Of a stretch of 64,000 nt of DNA, positions 18,108-27,499 are shown in pieces. Each line of letters begins with the position of its first letter. Position 1 is the stretch's first letter. The position numbers were made by a program, and so were the translations under genes. This stretch comes from Bosea sp. ANAM02 (GTDB taxonomy: Bacteria; Pseudomonadota; Alphaproteobacteria; Rhizobiales; Beijerinckiaceae), in assembly GCF_011764485.1 (NCBI RefSeq), contig NZ_AP022848.1, forward strand, positions 4,368,001-4,432,000, in the 5' to 3' direction. The notes under the pieces were generated by a model, which saw only the letters and a list, made by a program, of their open reading frames with translations, was not told the origin of the DNA and made no database searches.

Positions 18108-19672
18108 TGAGCGCCACCCCGGTCCGGATCTTCGTTCCCGTCGACGCCGCCGCCCTGTCGGTCGGCGCGGAAGCCGTCGCCCAGGCTGTAGCGCGCGAAG
18201 CGATTGCACGCGGGCTTTCCGTCGAGATCGTCCGCAATGGCTCGCGTGGCATGCTCTGGCTGGAGCCCATGGTCGAGGTCGAGACGGCGGAAGGCCGGAT
18301 CGCCTACGGCCCGGTCGCGGCAAAGGATGTCGCCGCGCTGTTCGAAGCCGGCTTCACCTCGGGCGGCGCCCACGCCTTGCGCCTCGGCAAGACCGAGGAG
18401 CTCGACTGGATGAAGCGCCAGCAGCGCCTTACCTTCGAGCGTGTCGGCATCATCGATCCGCTCTCGATCGCCGATTACCGCGCCCATGGCGGCTTCAAGG
18501 GGCTGGAGAAGGCGCTGGCGCTAACCGGCGGAGAGATCGTCGAGGCGGTGAAGGCCTCCGGTCTGCGCGGCCGCGGGGGCGCCGGCTTCCCGACCGGCAT
18601 CAAGTGGAAGACGGTCCACGACGCGAAAGCGGAACAGAAATACATCGTCTGCAATGCCGACGAGGGCGATAGCGGCACCTTCGCCGACCGCATGCTGTTC
18701 GAAGGCGACCCCTATCTCGTGATCGAGGGCATGACGATCGCCGCGATCGCGGTCGGCGCGACGCGCGGCTACATCTACCTCCGCTCCGAATACCCGCATG
18801 CCCACCGCACGCTCCTGCGCACGATCCTGAAGGCCGAAGCCGCCGGGATGATCGGCGCTTCGGTGATGGGTTCGCAGCACGCCTTCCATCTGGAAGTCAG
18901 GCTCGGGGCCGGCGCCTATATCTGCGGCGAGGAGACCTCGCTGCTCGAAAGCCTCGAAGGCAAGCGGGCCATCGTCCGAGCGAAGCCGCCGCTGCCGGCG
19001 TTGCAGGGTCTGTTCGGCAAGCCGACCGTCGTCAACAACGTGCTCTCCTTCGCAGCCGTGCCCTGGATCATGGATCACGGCGCGCAGGCCTATGCCGATT
19101 ACGGCATGGGCCGCTCGCGCGGCACGCTGCCGATCCAGCTCGGCGGCAACGTCAAGCGCGGCGGGCTGATCGAGCTCGCCTTCGGCATCACGCTCCGCGA
19201 GATCATCGAGGATATGGGCGGCGGCACGCTCTCGGGCCGGCCGATCCGGGCCGTGCAGGTCGGCGGGCCGCTCGGCGCCTATCTCACGGCCGAACAGCTC
19301 GACGTGCAGATGGACTATGAGGCGCTCGCGGCGATGCGGGCGATGCTCGGCCATGGCGGCATCGTGGTGTTCGACGACAGCGTCGACATGGCCAAACAGG
19401 CGCGCTTCGCCTTCGAATTCTGCGCCAAGGAGAGCTGCGGCAAGTGCACGCCCTGCCGGATCGGGGCGACGCGCGGCGTCGAGACGATGGACCGCATCAT
19501 CGCCGGCGCCGAGGTGCCGAAGAACATCGCCGTGCTGCGCGATCTCTCGAAGCTGATGACCGATGCCTCGCTCTGCGCCATGGGCGGGTTGACGCCGATG
19601 CCGGTGCTGAGCGCGCTCAATCATTTCCCCGAGGATTTCGACCGTCCTCCGCTGCCGCTGGCGGCCGAGTAA
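18107..19672 (+). CDS. fdsB: NAD-dependent formate dehydrogenase beta subunit
   Basis: This 521-aa subunit is the NADH-dehydrogenase-like module (NuoF type) that holds FMN, one [4Fe-4S] cluster and the NAD+ site. The FMN/NAD loops are GRGGAGFPTG near residue 155 and GAYICGEETSLLES near 269. Cluster ligands are C444, C447, C450 and C490 (SCGKCTPC and LCAMGG). The first 100 residues form a thioredoxin-like ferredoxin domain, as in other FdsB proteins. Translation is coupled to fdsG by a one-base overlap. Confidence 0.95.
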   Translation: MSATPVRIFVPVDAAALSVGAEAVAQAVAREAIARGLSVEIVRNGSRGMLWLEPMVEVETAEGRIAYGPVAAKDVAALFEAGFTSGGAHALRLGKTEELDWMKRQQRLTFERVGIIDPLSIADYRAHGGFKGLEKALALTGGEIVEAVKASGLRGRGGAGFPTGIKWKTVHDAKAEQKYIVCNADEGDSGTFADRMLFEGDPYLVIEGMTIAAIAVGATRGYIYLRSEYPHAHRTLLRTILKAEAAGMIGASVMGSQHAFHLEVRLGAGAYICGEETSLLESLEGKRAIVRAKPPLPALQGLFGKPTVVNNVLSFAAVPWIMDHGAQAYADYGMGRSRGTLPIQLGGNVKRGGLIELAFGITLREIIEDMGGGTLSGRPIRAVQVGGPLGAYLTAEQLDVQMDYEALAAMRAMLGHGGIVVFDDSVDMAKQARFAFEFCAKESCGKCTPCRIGATRGVETMDRIIAGAEVPKNIAVLRDLSKLMTDASLCAMGGLTPMPVLSALNHFPEDFDRPPLPLAAE

Positions 19673-19682
19673 GGAGGCTGGG

Positions 19683-22565
19683 ATGGCCCTGATCAAGGAA
19701 ATCGACTACGGCACGCCAATCCGGCTCTCCGAGAAGATGGTGACGCTGACCATCGACGGCCAGAGCGTCACGGTGCCGGCCGGCACCTCGGTGATGGCGG
19801 CGGCGATGAGCCTCGGCACCAAGATCCCCAAGCTCTGCGCCACCGACTCGCTCGAACCTTTCGGCTCCTGCCGGCTCTGCCTCGTCGAGATCGAGGGGCG
19901 GCGCGGCACGCCCGCCTCCTGCACCACGCCGGCCGAAGAAGGCATGGTCGTCCGCACTCAAACGGAGAACCTGTCGTCCTTACGCAAGGGCGTGATGGAG
20001 CTCTATATCTCCGACCATCCGCTGGACTGCCTGACCTGCTCGGCCAATGGCGATTGCGAATTGCAGGATATGGCCGGCGCCGTCGGCCTGCGCGAGGTCC
20101 GCTACGGCTACGAGGGTGAGAACCACGTCTTCGCCAAGGGTTCAGACGGGCTCGCCAACGAGAACTGGCTCGCGAAGGACACTTCCAACCCGTATTTCAC
20201 CTACGACCCGTCGAAATGCATCGTCTGCAATCGCTGCGTGCGAGCCTGCGAGGAGGTGCAAGGCACCTTCGCGCTGACGATCACGGGGCGCGGCTTCGAC
20301 TCGCGCGTCGCGGCAGGGCCGACCGATTTCCTGGGTTCGGAATGCGTCTCCTGCGGCGCCTGCGTGCAGGCCTGCCCGACGGCGACGCTGATGGAGAACA
20401 AGGTCATCGAGCACGGACAGCCCGAGCATTCGGTGGTCACGACCTGTGCCTATTGCGGCGTCGGCTGCTCGTTCAAGGCGGAGATGCAGGGCGACCGCGT
20501 CATCCGGATGGTGCCCTACAAGGACGGCAAGGCCAACGAAGGCCATAGCTGCGTCAAGGGCCGCTTCGCCTGGGGCTATGCGACCCATACCGACCGCATG
20601 ACCAAGCCGATGATCCGGGCGAAGATCACGGACCCGTGGCGCGAAGTCTCCTGGGAAGAGGCGATCAACTACGCGGCCCGCGAGTTCAAGCGCATCCAGG
20701 CGCAATACGGCCGTGAATCGGTCGGCGCCATCACCTCGTCGCGCTGCACCAATGAGGAGGTCTTCCTCGTCCAGAAGCTGGTGCGCGCCGCCTTCCGCAA
20801 CAACAATGTCGATACCTGCGCCCGCGTCTGCCATTCGCCGACCGGCTACGGCCTGCGGACGACGCTCGGCACCTCGGCCGGCACGCAGGATTTCAAGTCC
20901 GTCGCCAAATCCGACGTCATCCTCGTCATCGGCGCCAACCCGACCGACGGCCACCCGGTCTTCGCCTCGCGCATGAAGAAGCGCATCCGCGAGGGCGCAC
21001 GACTGATCGTCGCCGATCCCCGCCGGATCGACATGGTGCAGTCGCCGCATGTGAAGGCGGATTACCATCTGCCGCTACGCCCCGGCACCAATGTCGCGCT
21101 GCTCAATGCGCTCAGCCATGTCGTGGTCACCGAAGGGCTGATCGACGAGGCCTATGTGCGGGAGCGCTGCGATCTCGGCGATTTCGAGCACTGGGCCCGC
21201 TTCGTCGCCCGCGAGGAGAATTCGCCGGAAGCCAGCGAGCAGTACACCGGCGTGCCGGCTGCCGATGTGCGCGCCGCGGCGCGGCTCTATGCCACCGGCG
21301 GCAACGGCGCGATCTATTACGGGCTCGGCGTCACCGAGCACAGCCAGGGCTCGACCACGGTGATGGCGATGGCCAATCTCGCCATGGCGACCGGCAATAT
21401 CGGGCGCGACGGCGTCGGCATCAATCCGCTGCGCGGGCAGAACAACGTCCAGGGCTCCTGCGACATGGGCTCCTTTCCGCACGAGTTCTCGGGTTACCGC
21501 CACGTCTCCGACGACTCGACCCGGCAGGTCTTCGAGATGCTCTGGGGCGTGCCGCTCGATCCCGAGCAGGGCCTGCGCATCAACAATATGCTCGACGAGG
21601 CGGTCGAAGGCACGTTCAAGGGCCTCTATGTCCAGGGCGAGGACATCGCCCAGTCCGACCCGAACACCAAGCATGTTACGGCAGGCCTGGCCTCGATGGA
21701 ATGCGTCGTCATCCAGGACATCTTCCTGAACGAGACGGCGAAATACGCTCATGTCTTTCTGCCGGGCGCCTCCTTCCTGGAGAAGGACGGCACATTCACC
21801 AATGCCGAGCGGCGCATCAACCGCGTGCGGCAGGTGATGGCGCCGCTTTCGGGCAAGGACGAGTGGCAGGTCACGATCGAACTGGCGCGGGCGCTGGGCT
21901 ACGAGATGAGCTACAGCCATCCCAGCGAGATCATGGACGAGATCGCCCGGCTGACGCCGAGCTTCGCCGGCGTCTCCTACGACAAGCTGGACAAGCTCGG
22001 CTCGGTGCAGTGGCCCTGCAACGACAAGGCGCCGACGGGCACGCCCCTGATGCATGTCGACCGCTTCGTGCGCGGCAAGGGCAAGTTCATGATCACGGAA
22101 TATGTCCCGACCGACGAGCGAACGGGACCGCGCTTCCCGCTGCTGCTCACCACCGGCCGCATCCTCTCGCAATACAATGTCGGCGCGCAGACGCGGCGTA
22201 CCGAGAACGGCGCCTGGCATGACGAGGACGTGCTGGAGATCCATCCCTTCGACGCCGAGAGCCGCGGCATCCGCGACGGCGACCTCGTCGCGCTCGCCAG
22301 CCGCTCGGGCGATATCGCGCTGCGGGCCGTGATCTCCGAGCGGATGCAGCCGGGCGTGGTCTACACGACATTCCACCACGCCAAGACCGGCGCCAACGTC
22401 ATCACCACCGACTATTCGGACTGGGCGACGAACTGCCCGGAATACAAGGTCACCGCCGTCGACGTCCGCCGCACCAACGCCTATTCCGCCTGGCAGGAGA
22501 AGAATTTCGAGGAGGACGTGACCTTGCGCCGGATCGCGGAGCGCCTGCCCGATGCCGCGGAATAG
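19683..22565 (+). CDS. fdsA: NAD-dependent formate dehydrogenase alpha (catalytic) subunit
   Basis: This 960-aa catalytic subunit binds bis-MGD molybdenum. N-terminal Fe-S ligands are, in order: C52, C63, C66 and C80 for [2Fe-2S]; H112, C116, C119 and C125; C179, C182, C185 and C189; C221, C224, C227 and C231; and C255, C258, C262 and C290 for the cluster next to the molybdopterin. The molybdenum ligand is C383, followed by H384 in ARVCHSP, so this is the cysteine and not the selenocysteine form. The C-terminal domain caps the cofactor. There is no Tat signal, which agrees with a cytoplasmic location. The last 14 bases overlap fdhD. Confidence 0.96.
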   Translation: MALIKEIDYGTPIRLSEKMVTLTIDGQSVTVPAGTSVMAAAMSLGTKIPKLCATDSLEPFGSCRLCLVEIEGRRGTPASCTTPAEEGMVVRTQTENLSSLRKGVMELYISDHPLDCLTCSANGDCELQDMAGAVGLREVRYGYEGENHVFAKGSDGLANENWLAKDTSNPYFTYDPSKCIVCNRCVRACEEVQGTFALTITGRGFDSRVAAGPTDFLGSECVSCGACVQACPTATLMENKVIEHGQPEHSVVTTCAYCGVGCSFKAEMQGDRVIRMVPYKDGKANEGHSCVKGRFAWGYATHTDRMTKPMIRAKITDPWREVSWEEAINYAAREFKRIQAQYGRESVGAITSSRCTNEEVFLVQKLVRAAFRNNNVDTCARVCHSPTGYGLRTTLGTSAGTQDFKSVAKSDVILVIGANPTDGHPVFASRMKKRIREGARLIVADPRRIDMVQSPHVKADYHLPLRPGTNVALLNALSHVVVTEGLIDEAYVRERCDLGDFEHWARFVAREENSPEASEQYTGVPAADVRAAARLYATGGNGAIYYGLGVTEHSQGSTTVMAMANLAMATGNIGRDGVGINPLRGQNNVQGSCDMGSFPHEFSGYRHVSDDSTRQVFEMLWGVPLDPEQGLRINNMLDEAVEGTFKGLYVQGEDIAQSDPNTKHVTAGLASMECVVIQDIFLNETAKYAHVFLPGASFLEKDGTFTNAERRINRVRQVMAPLSGKDEWQVTIELARALGYEMSYSHPSEIMDEIARLTPSFAGVSYDKLDKLGSVQWPCNDKAPTGTPLMHVDRFVRGKGKFMITEYVPTDERTGPRFPLLLTTGRILSQYNVGAQTRRTENGAWHDEDVLEIHPFDAESRGIRDGDLVALASRSGDIALRAVISERMQPGVVYTTFHHAKTGANVITTDYSDWATNCPEYKVTAVDVRRTNAYSAWQEKNFEEDVTLRRIAERLPDAAE

Positions 22566-23394
22566 CCGGCAAGCCCAGCCGCCGGCCTCGGCCGCCGTCA
22601 CCGCCGCGCCACTGCGTTTCGGGGCCGCGCGGGAAGACGCGCGCGAGATCGAGGTCGCGGTCGAGTCGCCGATCAACATCGTCTACGGCAACATGCCCTA
22701 TGCGGTGATGATGGCGAGCCCCTCCGACCTGGAGGACTTCGTCACCGGCTTCAGCCTGACCGAAGGCATCGTGCGCGGCGCGGACGAGATACGCACCGTC
22801 TCAGTCGAGCCGAAGGACGAGGGCGTCATCGTCACGGTCGAGCTCGCGCCGGGCCGTTTCCGCGAGCATCTGGCGCGGCGGCGCAACCTCTCGGGCCGAA
22901 CCTCCTGCGGGCTCTGCGGCGTCGAGACCATCGAGGAAATCCCGATGGCGGACGCGGCGACGCGGGCTTCGCGCGCGGTATCCGCCTCGGCGATCGAGGC
23001 GGCGCTCGCGGCGCTCGACAAGTATCAGCCCTTGAACCAACTCACCCGCGCCGTCCATGCCGCCGCCTGGTGCGATGCCTCCGGCGCGATCCTGGCGGTG
23101 CGCGAGGATGTCGGCCGCCACAACGCGCTCGACAAGCTGATCGGCGCGCGACTGCGCGCCGGGGCCGATGCGAGCGAGGGCTTCCTGCTCGTCACCAGCC
23201 GCGCCTCCTTCGAGATGGTCGAGAAGGCCGCGATCTTCGGGGCCGGCACGCTGGTCGCGATCTCCGCGCCGACCTCGCTCGCGATCGAGCGGGCCCGCCA
23301 TCTCGGCCTGACGCTGGCAGCCGTGGCACGGCGCGACGGCTGCATCGTCTTCACCGGTGCGCTCGCGCCCGAAACCGAGACTGTCGCCCGATGA
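22552..23394 (+). CDS. fdhD: formate dehydrogenase accessory sulfurtransferase FdhD
   Basis: FdhD passes sulfur from a cysteine desulfurase to the molybdenum cofactor, which is needed to activate formate dehydrogenase. The 280-aa protein has the reactive cysteine pair in TSCGLCGVE (near residues 121-130) and the family stretches VREDVGRHNALDKL and TSRASFEMVEKAA. In Rhodobacter this gene is named fdsC and lies at the same position. It overlaps fdsA by 14 bp and fdsD by 4 bp (ATGA). Confidence 0.95.
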   Translation: MPRNSRQAQPPASAAVTAAPLRFGAAREDAREIEVAVESPINIVYGNMPYAVMMASPSDLEDFVTGFSLTEGIVRGADEIRTVSVEPKDEGVIVTVELAPGRFREHLARRRNLSGRTSCGLCGVETIEEIPMADAATRASRAVSASAIEAALAALDKYQPLNQLTRAVHAAAWCDASGAILAVREDVGRHNALDKLIGARLRAGADASEGFLLVTSRASFEMVEKAAIFGAGTLVAISAPTSLAIERARHLGLTLAAVARRDGCIVFTGALAPETETVAR

Positions 23395-23648
23395 CGGAGG
23401 CCGGCCTGACCACCGATCACCACGCTGAAAACGTCGAGAAGCTCCGGCGCATGGCCGGGCAGATCGCCGATTTCTTCAAGGCCTATCCGGAGGTGGAGGC
23501 CGCCACCTCGGTCGCCGACCATATCAACCAGTTCTGGACCGGACGCATGCGCGGCGACTTCCTCGCCGCCTTCGCCAACCGGCCGGAGGACCTCACGCCC
23601 CTGCTGCGGCAAGCCCTGCCGCGGATCAGGCCGGGGCGCGGAGGTTAG
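23391..23648 (+). CDS. fdsD: formate dehydrogenase delta subunit
   Basis: This 85-aa protein is the small FdsD subunit, needed for a stable active complex and having no cofactor-binding residues. Family features are KLRRMAGQIADFF and HINQFWTGRMR. It overlaps fdhD by ATGA and ends the operon; the MFS antiporter starts about 100 bp later on the same strand. Confidence 0.92.
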   Translation: MTEAGLTTDHHAENVEKLRRMAGQIADFFKAYPEVEAATSVADHINQFWTGRMRGDFLAAFANRPEDLTPLLRQALPRIRPGRGG

Positions 23649-23744
23649 CAGCCAGAAGCCGGTCCTGCCGGCGACGAGAAGACTTGAGCGAGCTGGGACC
23701 CTACCCGGCCCGAACGGCGAAGCCATGGGGAAAGGACACGGGGA

Positions 23745-25403
23745 ATGAGCGTCGCAGAGGATATCGGACAGATCGGGGGCAGCATCGGGCTGCTCGACCG
23801 CGAACGGACCATCGCCAAGCCGGGTTTCAACCGCTGGCTCGTACCACCCGCCGCCTTGTGCATCCATCTGTGCATCGGCATGGCCTATGGCTTCTCGGTG
23901 TTCTGGCTGCCGCTGAGCCAGGCGATCGGCATCACCAAACCTGTCGCCTGCGCCGCGGATATCGGCCTTGTCGGCTCTCTGTTCACCACCGCCTGCGACT
24001 GGAAAGTCGCCGATCTCGGCTGGATGTATACGCTGTTCTTCGTGTTCCTGGGCTCATCCGCGGCGATCTGGGGCGGTTGGCTGGAGCGGGTCGGCCCGCG
24101 CAAGGCCGCCTTCGTCTCGACCTTGTGCTGGTGCGGCGGCCTCCTGATCTCGGCGCTGGGTATCTACACACACCAGCTCTGGCTGATGTGGCTCGGCTCC
24201 GGCGTGATCGGCGGCATCGGGCTCGGCCTCGGCTATATCTCGCCGGTCTCGACGCTGGTGAAATGGTTCCCGGACCGGCGCGGCATGGCGACCGGCATGG
24301 CGATCATGGGCTTCGGCGGCGGCGCGATGATCGGCTCGCCGCTGGCGGACATGCTGATGAACCATTTCAAGACGGCGCAGTCGGTCGGCGTCTGGCAGAC
24401 CTTCGTCGCCATGGCCGTGATCTATTTCGTCTTCATGATGGCCGGCACCTTCGGCTATCGCGTGCCGCCGGCGAACTGGCGCCCGGAAGGCTGGACGCCG
24501 CCGGCGACCCAGAACAAGATGATCACCTCCGGCCATGTCCATCTCCAGAACGCGCACAAGACCCCGCAATTCTGGCTGATCTGGTCCGTGCTGACCCTCA
24601 ACGTCTCGGCCGGCATCGGCGTGCTCGGCATGGCTTCGCCGATGCTGCAGGAGATCTTCGCGGGCTCGCTGATCGGCAAGCCGGAGATCGGCTTCGCCGC
24701 GCTCGACGCCGGGCAGAAGACGCAGATCGCCACGATCGCGGCGGCCTTCGTCGGCCTGCTCTCGCTGTTCAACATCGTCGGGCGCTTCTTCTGGGCCTCG
24801 CTCTCCGACAAGCTCGGCCGCAAGCTGACCTATGCGACCTTCTTCGGGCTCGGCATCCTGCTCTACGCACTCTCGCCCTGGGCCGCGCATGCCGGATCGC
24901 TTGCGCTCTTCGTCGCCTTCTTCTGCATCATCCTGTCGATGTATGGCGGCGGCTTCGCGACGGTGCCGGCCTATCTCGCAGACATGTTCGGCACGCAGTT
25001 CGTCGGCGCCATCCATGGCCGCCTGCTGACGGCGTGGTCCACGGCCGGCATCATCGGCCCGGTGGTGGTGAACTATATCCGCGAGGCGCAGATCAGCGCG
25101 GGCGTGCCGCGCGCGCAGGTCTATGACCGCACCATGTATATCCTCGCCGGCATGCTGGTGCTCGGCTTCCTCTGCAACCTGCTGGTCCGCCCGGTCGCGG
25201 CCAAATGGTTCATGCAGGATGCCGAGGTCGCGGCGCTGCAGAAGCGGTCGGCCAATGTCGACGCAGCCGCCCATTACGGTTCCTACGGCATCGGCAAGGG
25301 CGGGTTCGACGGCACGGCGTTGCTCGCCTGGGCCGTGGTCGGCCTGCCGATCGCCTGGGGCGTCTGGATCACGCTGTCGAAATCGCTGGCGCTGTTCCGC
25401 TGA
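23745..25403 (+). CDS. MFS transporter, oxalate/formate antiporter type
   Basis: This 552-aa protein has about twelve membrane segments and MFS loop motifs (GGWLERVGPRKAA and, after the central loop, SDKLGRKLTY). Sequence style and membrane pattern match the OxlT-like family, with a longer central loop and C-terminal tail than the 418-aa OxlT of Oxalobacter. It directly follows the formate dehydrogenase operon, so formate exchange or uptake of a related monocarboxylate or dicarboxylate is likely. No oxalate-CoA decarboxylase or formyl-CoA transferase gene is nearby, so oxalate use is not shown. A clear intrinsic terminator follows. Confidence 0.85.
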   Translation: MSVAEDIGQIGGSIGLLDRERTIAKPGFNRWLVPPAALCIHLCIGMAYGFSVFWLPLSQAIGITKPVACAADIGLVGSLFTTACDWKVADLGWMYTLFFVFLGSSAAIWGGWLERVGPRKAAFVSTLCWCGGLLISALGIYTHQLWLMWLGSGVIGGIGLGLGYISPVSTLVKWFPDRRGMATGMAIMGFGGGAMIGSPLADMLMNHFKTAQSVGVWQTFVAMAVIYFVFMMAGTFGYRVPPANWRPEGWTPPATQNKMITSGHVHLQNAHKTPQFWLIWSVLTLNVSAGIGVLGMASPMLQEIFAGSLIGKPEIGFAALDAGQKTQIATIAAAFVGLLSLFNIVGRFFWASLSDKLGRKLTYATFFGLGILLYALSPWAAHAGSLALFVAFFCIILSMYGGGFATVPAYLADMFGTQFVGAIHGRLLTAWSTAGIIGPVVVNYIREAQISAGVPRAQVYDRTMYILAGMLVLGFLCNLLVRPVAAKWFMQDAEVAALQKRSANVDAAAHYGSYGIGKGGFDGTALLAWAVVGLPIAWGVWITLSKSLALFR

Positions 25404-25429
25404 GCAGCGGCCTAACCGGCCGCTTCGAG

Positions 25430-25460
25430 GGCCCGCATCGAGCGATCGGTGCGGGCCTTT
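25430..25460 (+). terminator. intrinsic terminator after the MFS transporter gene
   Basis: GGCCCGCA (25430-25437) pairs with TGCGGGCC (25450-25457) across a 12-base loop and is followed by TTTGT. The T-run is short, but the position just after the stop codon fits. Confidence 0.6.
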
Positions 25461-25492
25461 GTCCATTGCAGCGAGGCGTTCGCAGGGCCGCG

Positions 25493-25789
25493 CTACTTCA
25501 GCGACAGGGCAACCGTACCGGCGATCGGATCGGTGACGCCGAGCCCGTTGCCGAGATCGTCCAGCGTGTGACGGAAGCCGTTGAGCGTGGCGATCATCTG
25601 CGGACGCGCCGCGGCCATCGCGTCCATGTTCTCCCATTCGGCGATGATGCAGTAGCGCCCCTCGCCGGCGGCGATGATGTTGGCATGCCGCAAGCCCGGC
25701 CAGTCCTCGGCGACCTTGCGGTGAGCGTCGAGGAAAGCGGTCTCCATCCCCGGCTTTACCTTGAAACGAACGGTGTTGAATGCGGTCAT
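25493..25789 (-). CDS. antibiotic biosynthesis monooxygenase (ABM) domain protein
   Basis: This 98-aa single-domain protein has the dimeric ferredoxin-like ABM pattern: VRFKVKPGMETAFLDAH at the start and IIAEWENMDAM near residue 49. Such proteins include small cofactor-free quinol monooxygenases, but also many of unknown role. It stands alone, convergent with the MFS gene. The function is not deduced. Confidence 0.75.
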   Translation of the reverse strand: MTAFNTVRFKVKPGMETAFLDAHRKVAEDWPGLRHANIIAAGEGRYCIIAEWENMDAMAAARPQMIATLNGFRHTLDDLGNGLGVTDPIAGTVALSLK

Positions 25790-25936
25790 GACAGCCTCCA
25801 GCGTTCGGAGCGATGACCTTACGGCAATTCAGCCTCTTTGTCGTGGTCGCGGTGAACCCGACTCGCGCTCGACCGTTGTCAAAAGGTAGCGTTCCAGCCG
25901 CAGGATACCGATCCAACCAGAACGGGAGACAGCATC

Positions 25937-26368
25937 ATGGCGATCAACAAGACCGGCTCGGCCCATTGGGAAGGCGGCATCAAGGACGGCAAGGGCACGA
26001 TCTCGACCGAGACCAAGGCGCTCGACGCCTACCCTTACGGCTTCGCCAGCCGTTTCGAGGGCAAGCCCGGCAGCAATCCCGAGGAGCTGATCGGCGCCGC
26101 GCATGCCGCCTGCTTCACCATGGCGTTGTCGCTGATCCTCGGCGAAGCCGATCTCAAGGCCGATGCGCTCGACACCACGGCGCGGGTGACGCTCGACAAG
26201 CTCGACGACGGCTACGCCATCACCGCGATCCACCTGACGCTGAAGGGCAAGGTGCCCGGCACCGACCAGGCGACCTTCCAGTCCCTGGCCGACAAGGCCA
26301 AGGCCGGCTGCCCGGTCTCGAAGCTGCTCAAGGCGCCGATCACGCTGGAGGCGACGCTGGTGGGTTGA
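25937..26368 (+). CDS. osmC: OsmC-family peroxiredoxin
   Basis: OsmC proteins reduce organic hydroperoxides with a pair of cysteines. The 143-aa protein has both: one in HAACFTMA (near residue 59) and one in AGCPVSKLL (near 125). The N-terminal TGSAHWEGGIKDGKGTI matches the OsmC rather than the Ohr group. GGGAGA lies before the ATG. Repeat D3 follows. Confidence 0.93.
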   Translation: MAINKTGSAHWEGGIKDGKGTISTETKALDAYPYGFASRFEGKPGSNPEELIGAAHAACFTMALSLILGEADLKADALDTTARVTLDKLDDGYAITAIHLTLKGKVPGTDQATFQSLADKAKAGCPVSKLLKAPITLEATLVG

Positions 26369-26385
26369 GCGCCGCGATCCACACC

Positions 26386-26476
26386 GTCATGCTCGCCCTT
26401 GTGGCGAGCATCCACGTCTTGAACACAGTCCTCGATAAAGGAAGACGTGGATGGTCGGGACAGGCCCGACCATGAC
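26386..26476. repeat. family D repeat, copy D3
   Basis: The left arm is GTCATGCTCGCCCTTGTGGC, the core CCACGTCTTGAACAC pairs with GAAGACGTGG, and the right arm is ATGGTCGGGACAGGCCCGAC ending CATGAC. It lies between the convergent osmC and ABC-ATPase genes. Confidence 0.88.
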
Positions 26477-26494
26477 GGAGAGAGGCTCCGAGCC

Positions 26495-27499
26495 TCAAGC
26501 GAAATGGCAGGAGACGCGGACGTCGTCCAATTGCCGCAGCTCCGGCCTCTCGACGCGGCAGCGGTCGGCGGCCTGGGCGCAGCGGGGGTTGAAGGTGCAG
26601 CCGGCCGGCGGGCTGATCGGGCTCGGCACCTCGCCGGACATCGGCCGGCGCGCGCGGTTAGGCTGCTCGACATCGGGGATCGTGTCGAGCAGCAGGCGCG
26701 TATAGGGGTGCTGCGGCCGGGTGAAGACCTGCTCGGCCGGGCCCGCTTCGACGAAACGGCCGAGATACATGATGGCGAGATCGTCCGACATGTGCCGGAC
26801 GACCGAGAGATTGTGGCTGATGAAGAGATAGGTCAGCCCGAATTCCTTCTGCAACCGGACCATCAGGTTGAGGATCTGCGCCTGCACGGAGACGTCGAGC
26901 GCCGAGGTCGGCTCGTCGCAGACGAGAAAATCGGCTTCGGTCGCCAGCGCGCGCGCGATCGAGATGCGTTGGCGCTGGCCGCCGGAGAAGGCGTGCGGAT
27001 AGCGGCTCGCATCGGTGCGCGACAGGCCGACGGTTTCCAGGAGATCGCCGACGCGCTGCTGGATCGCCGCCTCGTCGGCGCGCAGGTTCAGCTCGCGGAT
27101 CGGCTCGGCGATGATCTCGCCGACGCGCCAGCGCGGGTTGAGCGAGGCATAGGGATCCTGGAAGATCATCTGCACGCGCGGCGGGCCGATGGTGCCGTCG
27201 GCGCGGCGGATGTCGCGGAAGCTGAGTTGGCCCTCGGTCGGGCGCTGCAGGCCGACGACCATGCGGGCGAGCGTCGATTTTCCGCAGCCGGATTCGCCGA
27301 CGATGCTGAAGGTGGTGCCGCGCTTCACCGTGAAAGAGACGTTCTCGACCGCGCGCAGGATGCGCCGCGGTTCCTGCGAGAACAGGCGCGACAGGGCCGG
27401 AGCCGAGACGTCGAAGCGGCAGCAGGCCGCCGCGACATCGAGAATGATGTCGTCACCGCTGGCCCTCGCGGGCGAGAGCGTCGAAACCTGCTCAAGCAT
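26495..27499 (-). CDS. oligopeptide/dipeptide-type ABC transporter ATP-binding protein (DppF-like)
   Basis: This 334-aa ATPase has Walker A GESGCGKST, the signature FSGGQRQRISIARAL, Walker B FLVCDEPTSALD, and the C-terminal oligopeptide-transporter extension with a cysteine cluster (CTFNPRCAQAADRC) typical of OppF/DppF. It is the last gene of a minus-strand import operon: SBP, DppB, DppC, amidohydrolase, DppD, DppF. Its start overlaps the end of the preceding ATPase gene by eight bases. Confidence 0.93.
   Translation of the reverse strand: MLEQVSTLSPARASGDDIILDVAAACCRFDVSAPALSRLFSQEPRRILRAVENVSFTVKRGTTFSIVGESGCGKSTLARMVVGLQRPTEGQLSFRDIRRADGTIGPPRVQMIFQDPYASLNPRWRVGEIIAEPIRELNLRADEAAIQQRVGDLLETVGLSRTDASRYPHAFSGGQRQRISIARALATEADFLVCDEPTSALDVSVQAQILNLMVRLQKEFGLTYLFISHNLSVVRHMSDDLAIMYLGRFVEAGPAEQVFTRPQHPYTRLLLDTIPDVEQPNRARRPMSGEVPSPISPPAGCTFNPRCAQAADRCRVERPELRQLDDVRVSCHFA

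Noticed and set aside
21075-22679. 534-codon minus-strand open frame opposite fdsA
   Set aside because: It is a shadow of the molybdenum subunit reading frame.
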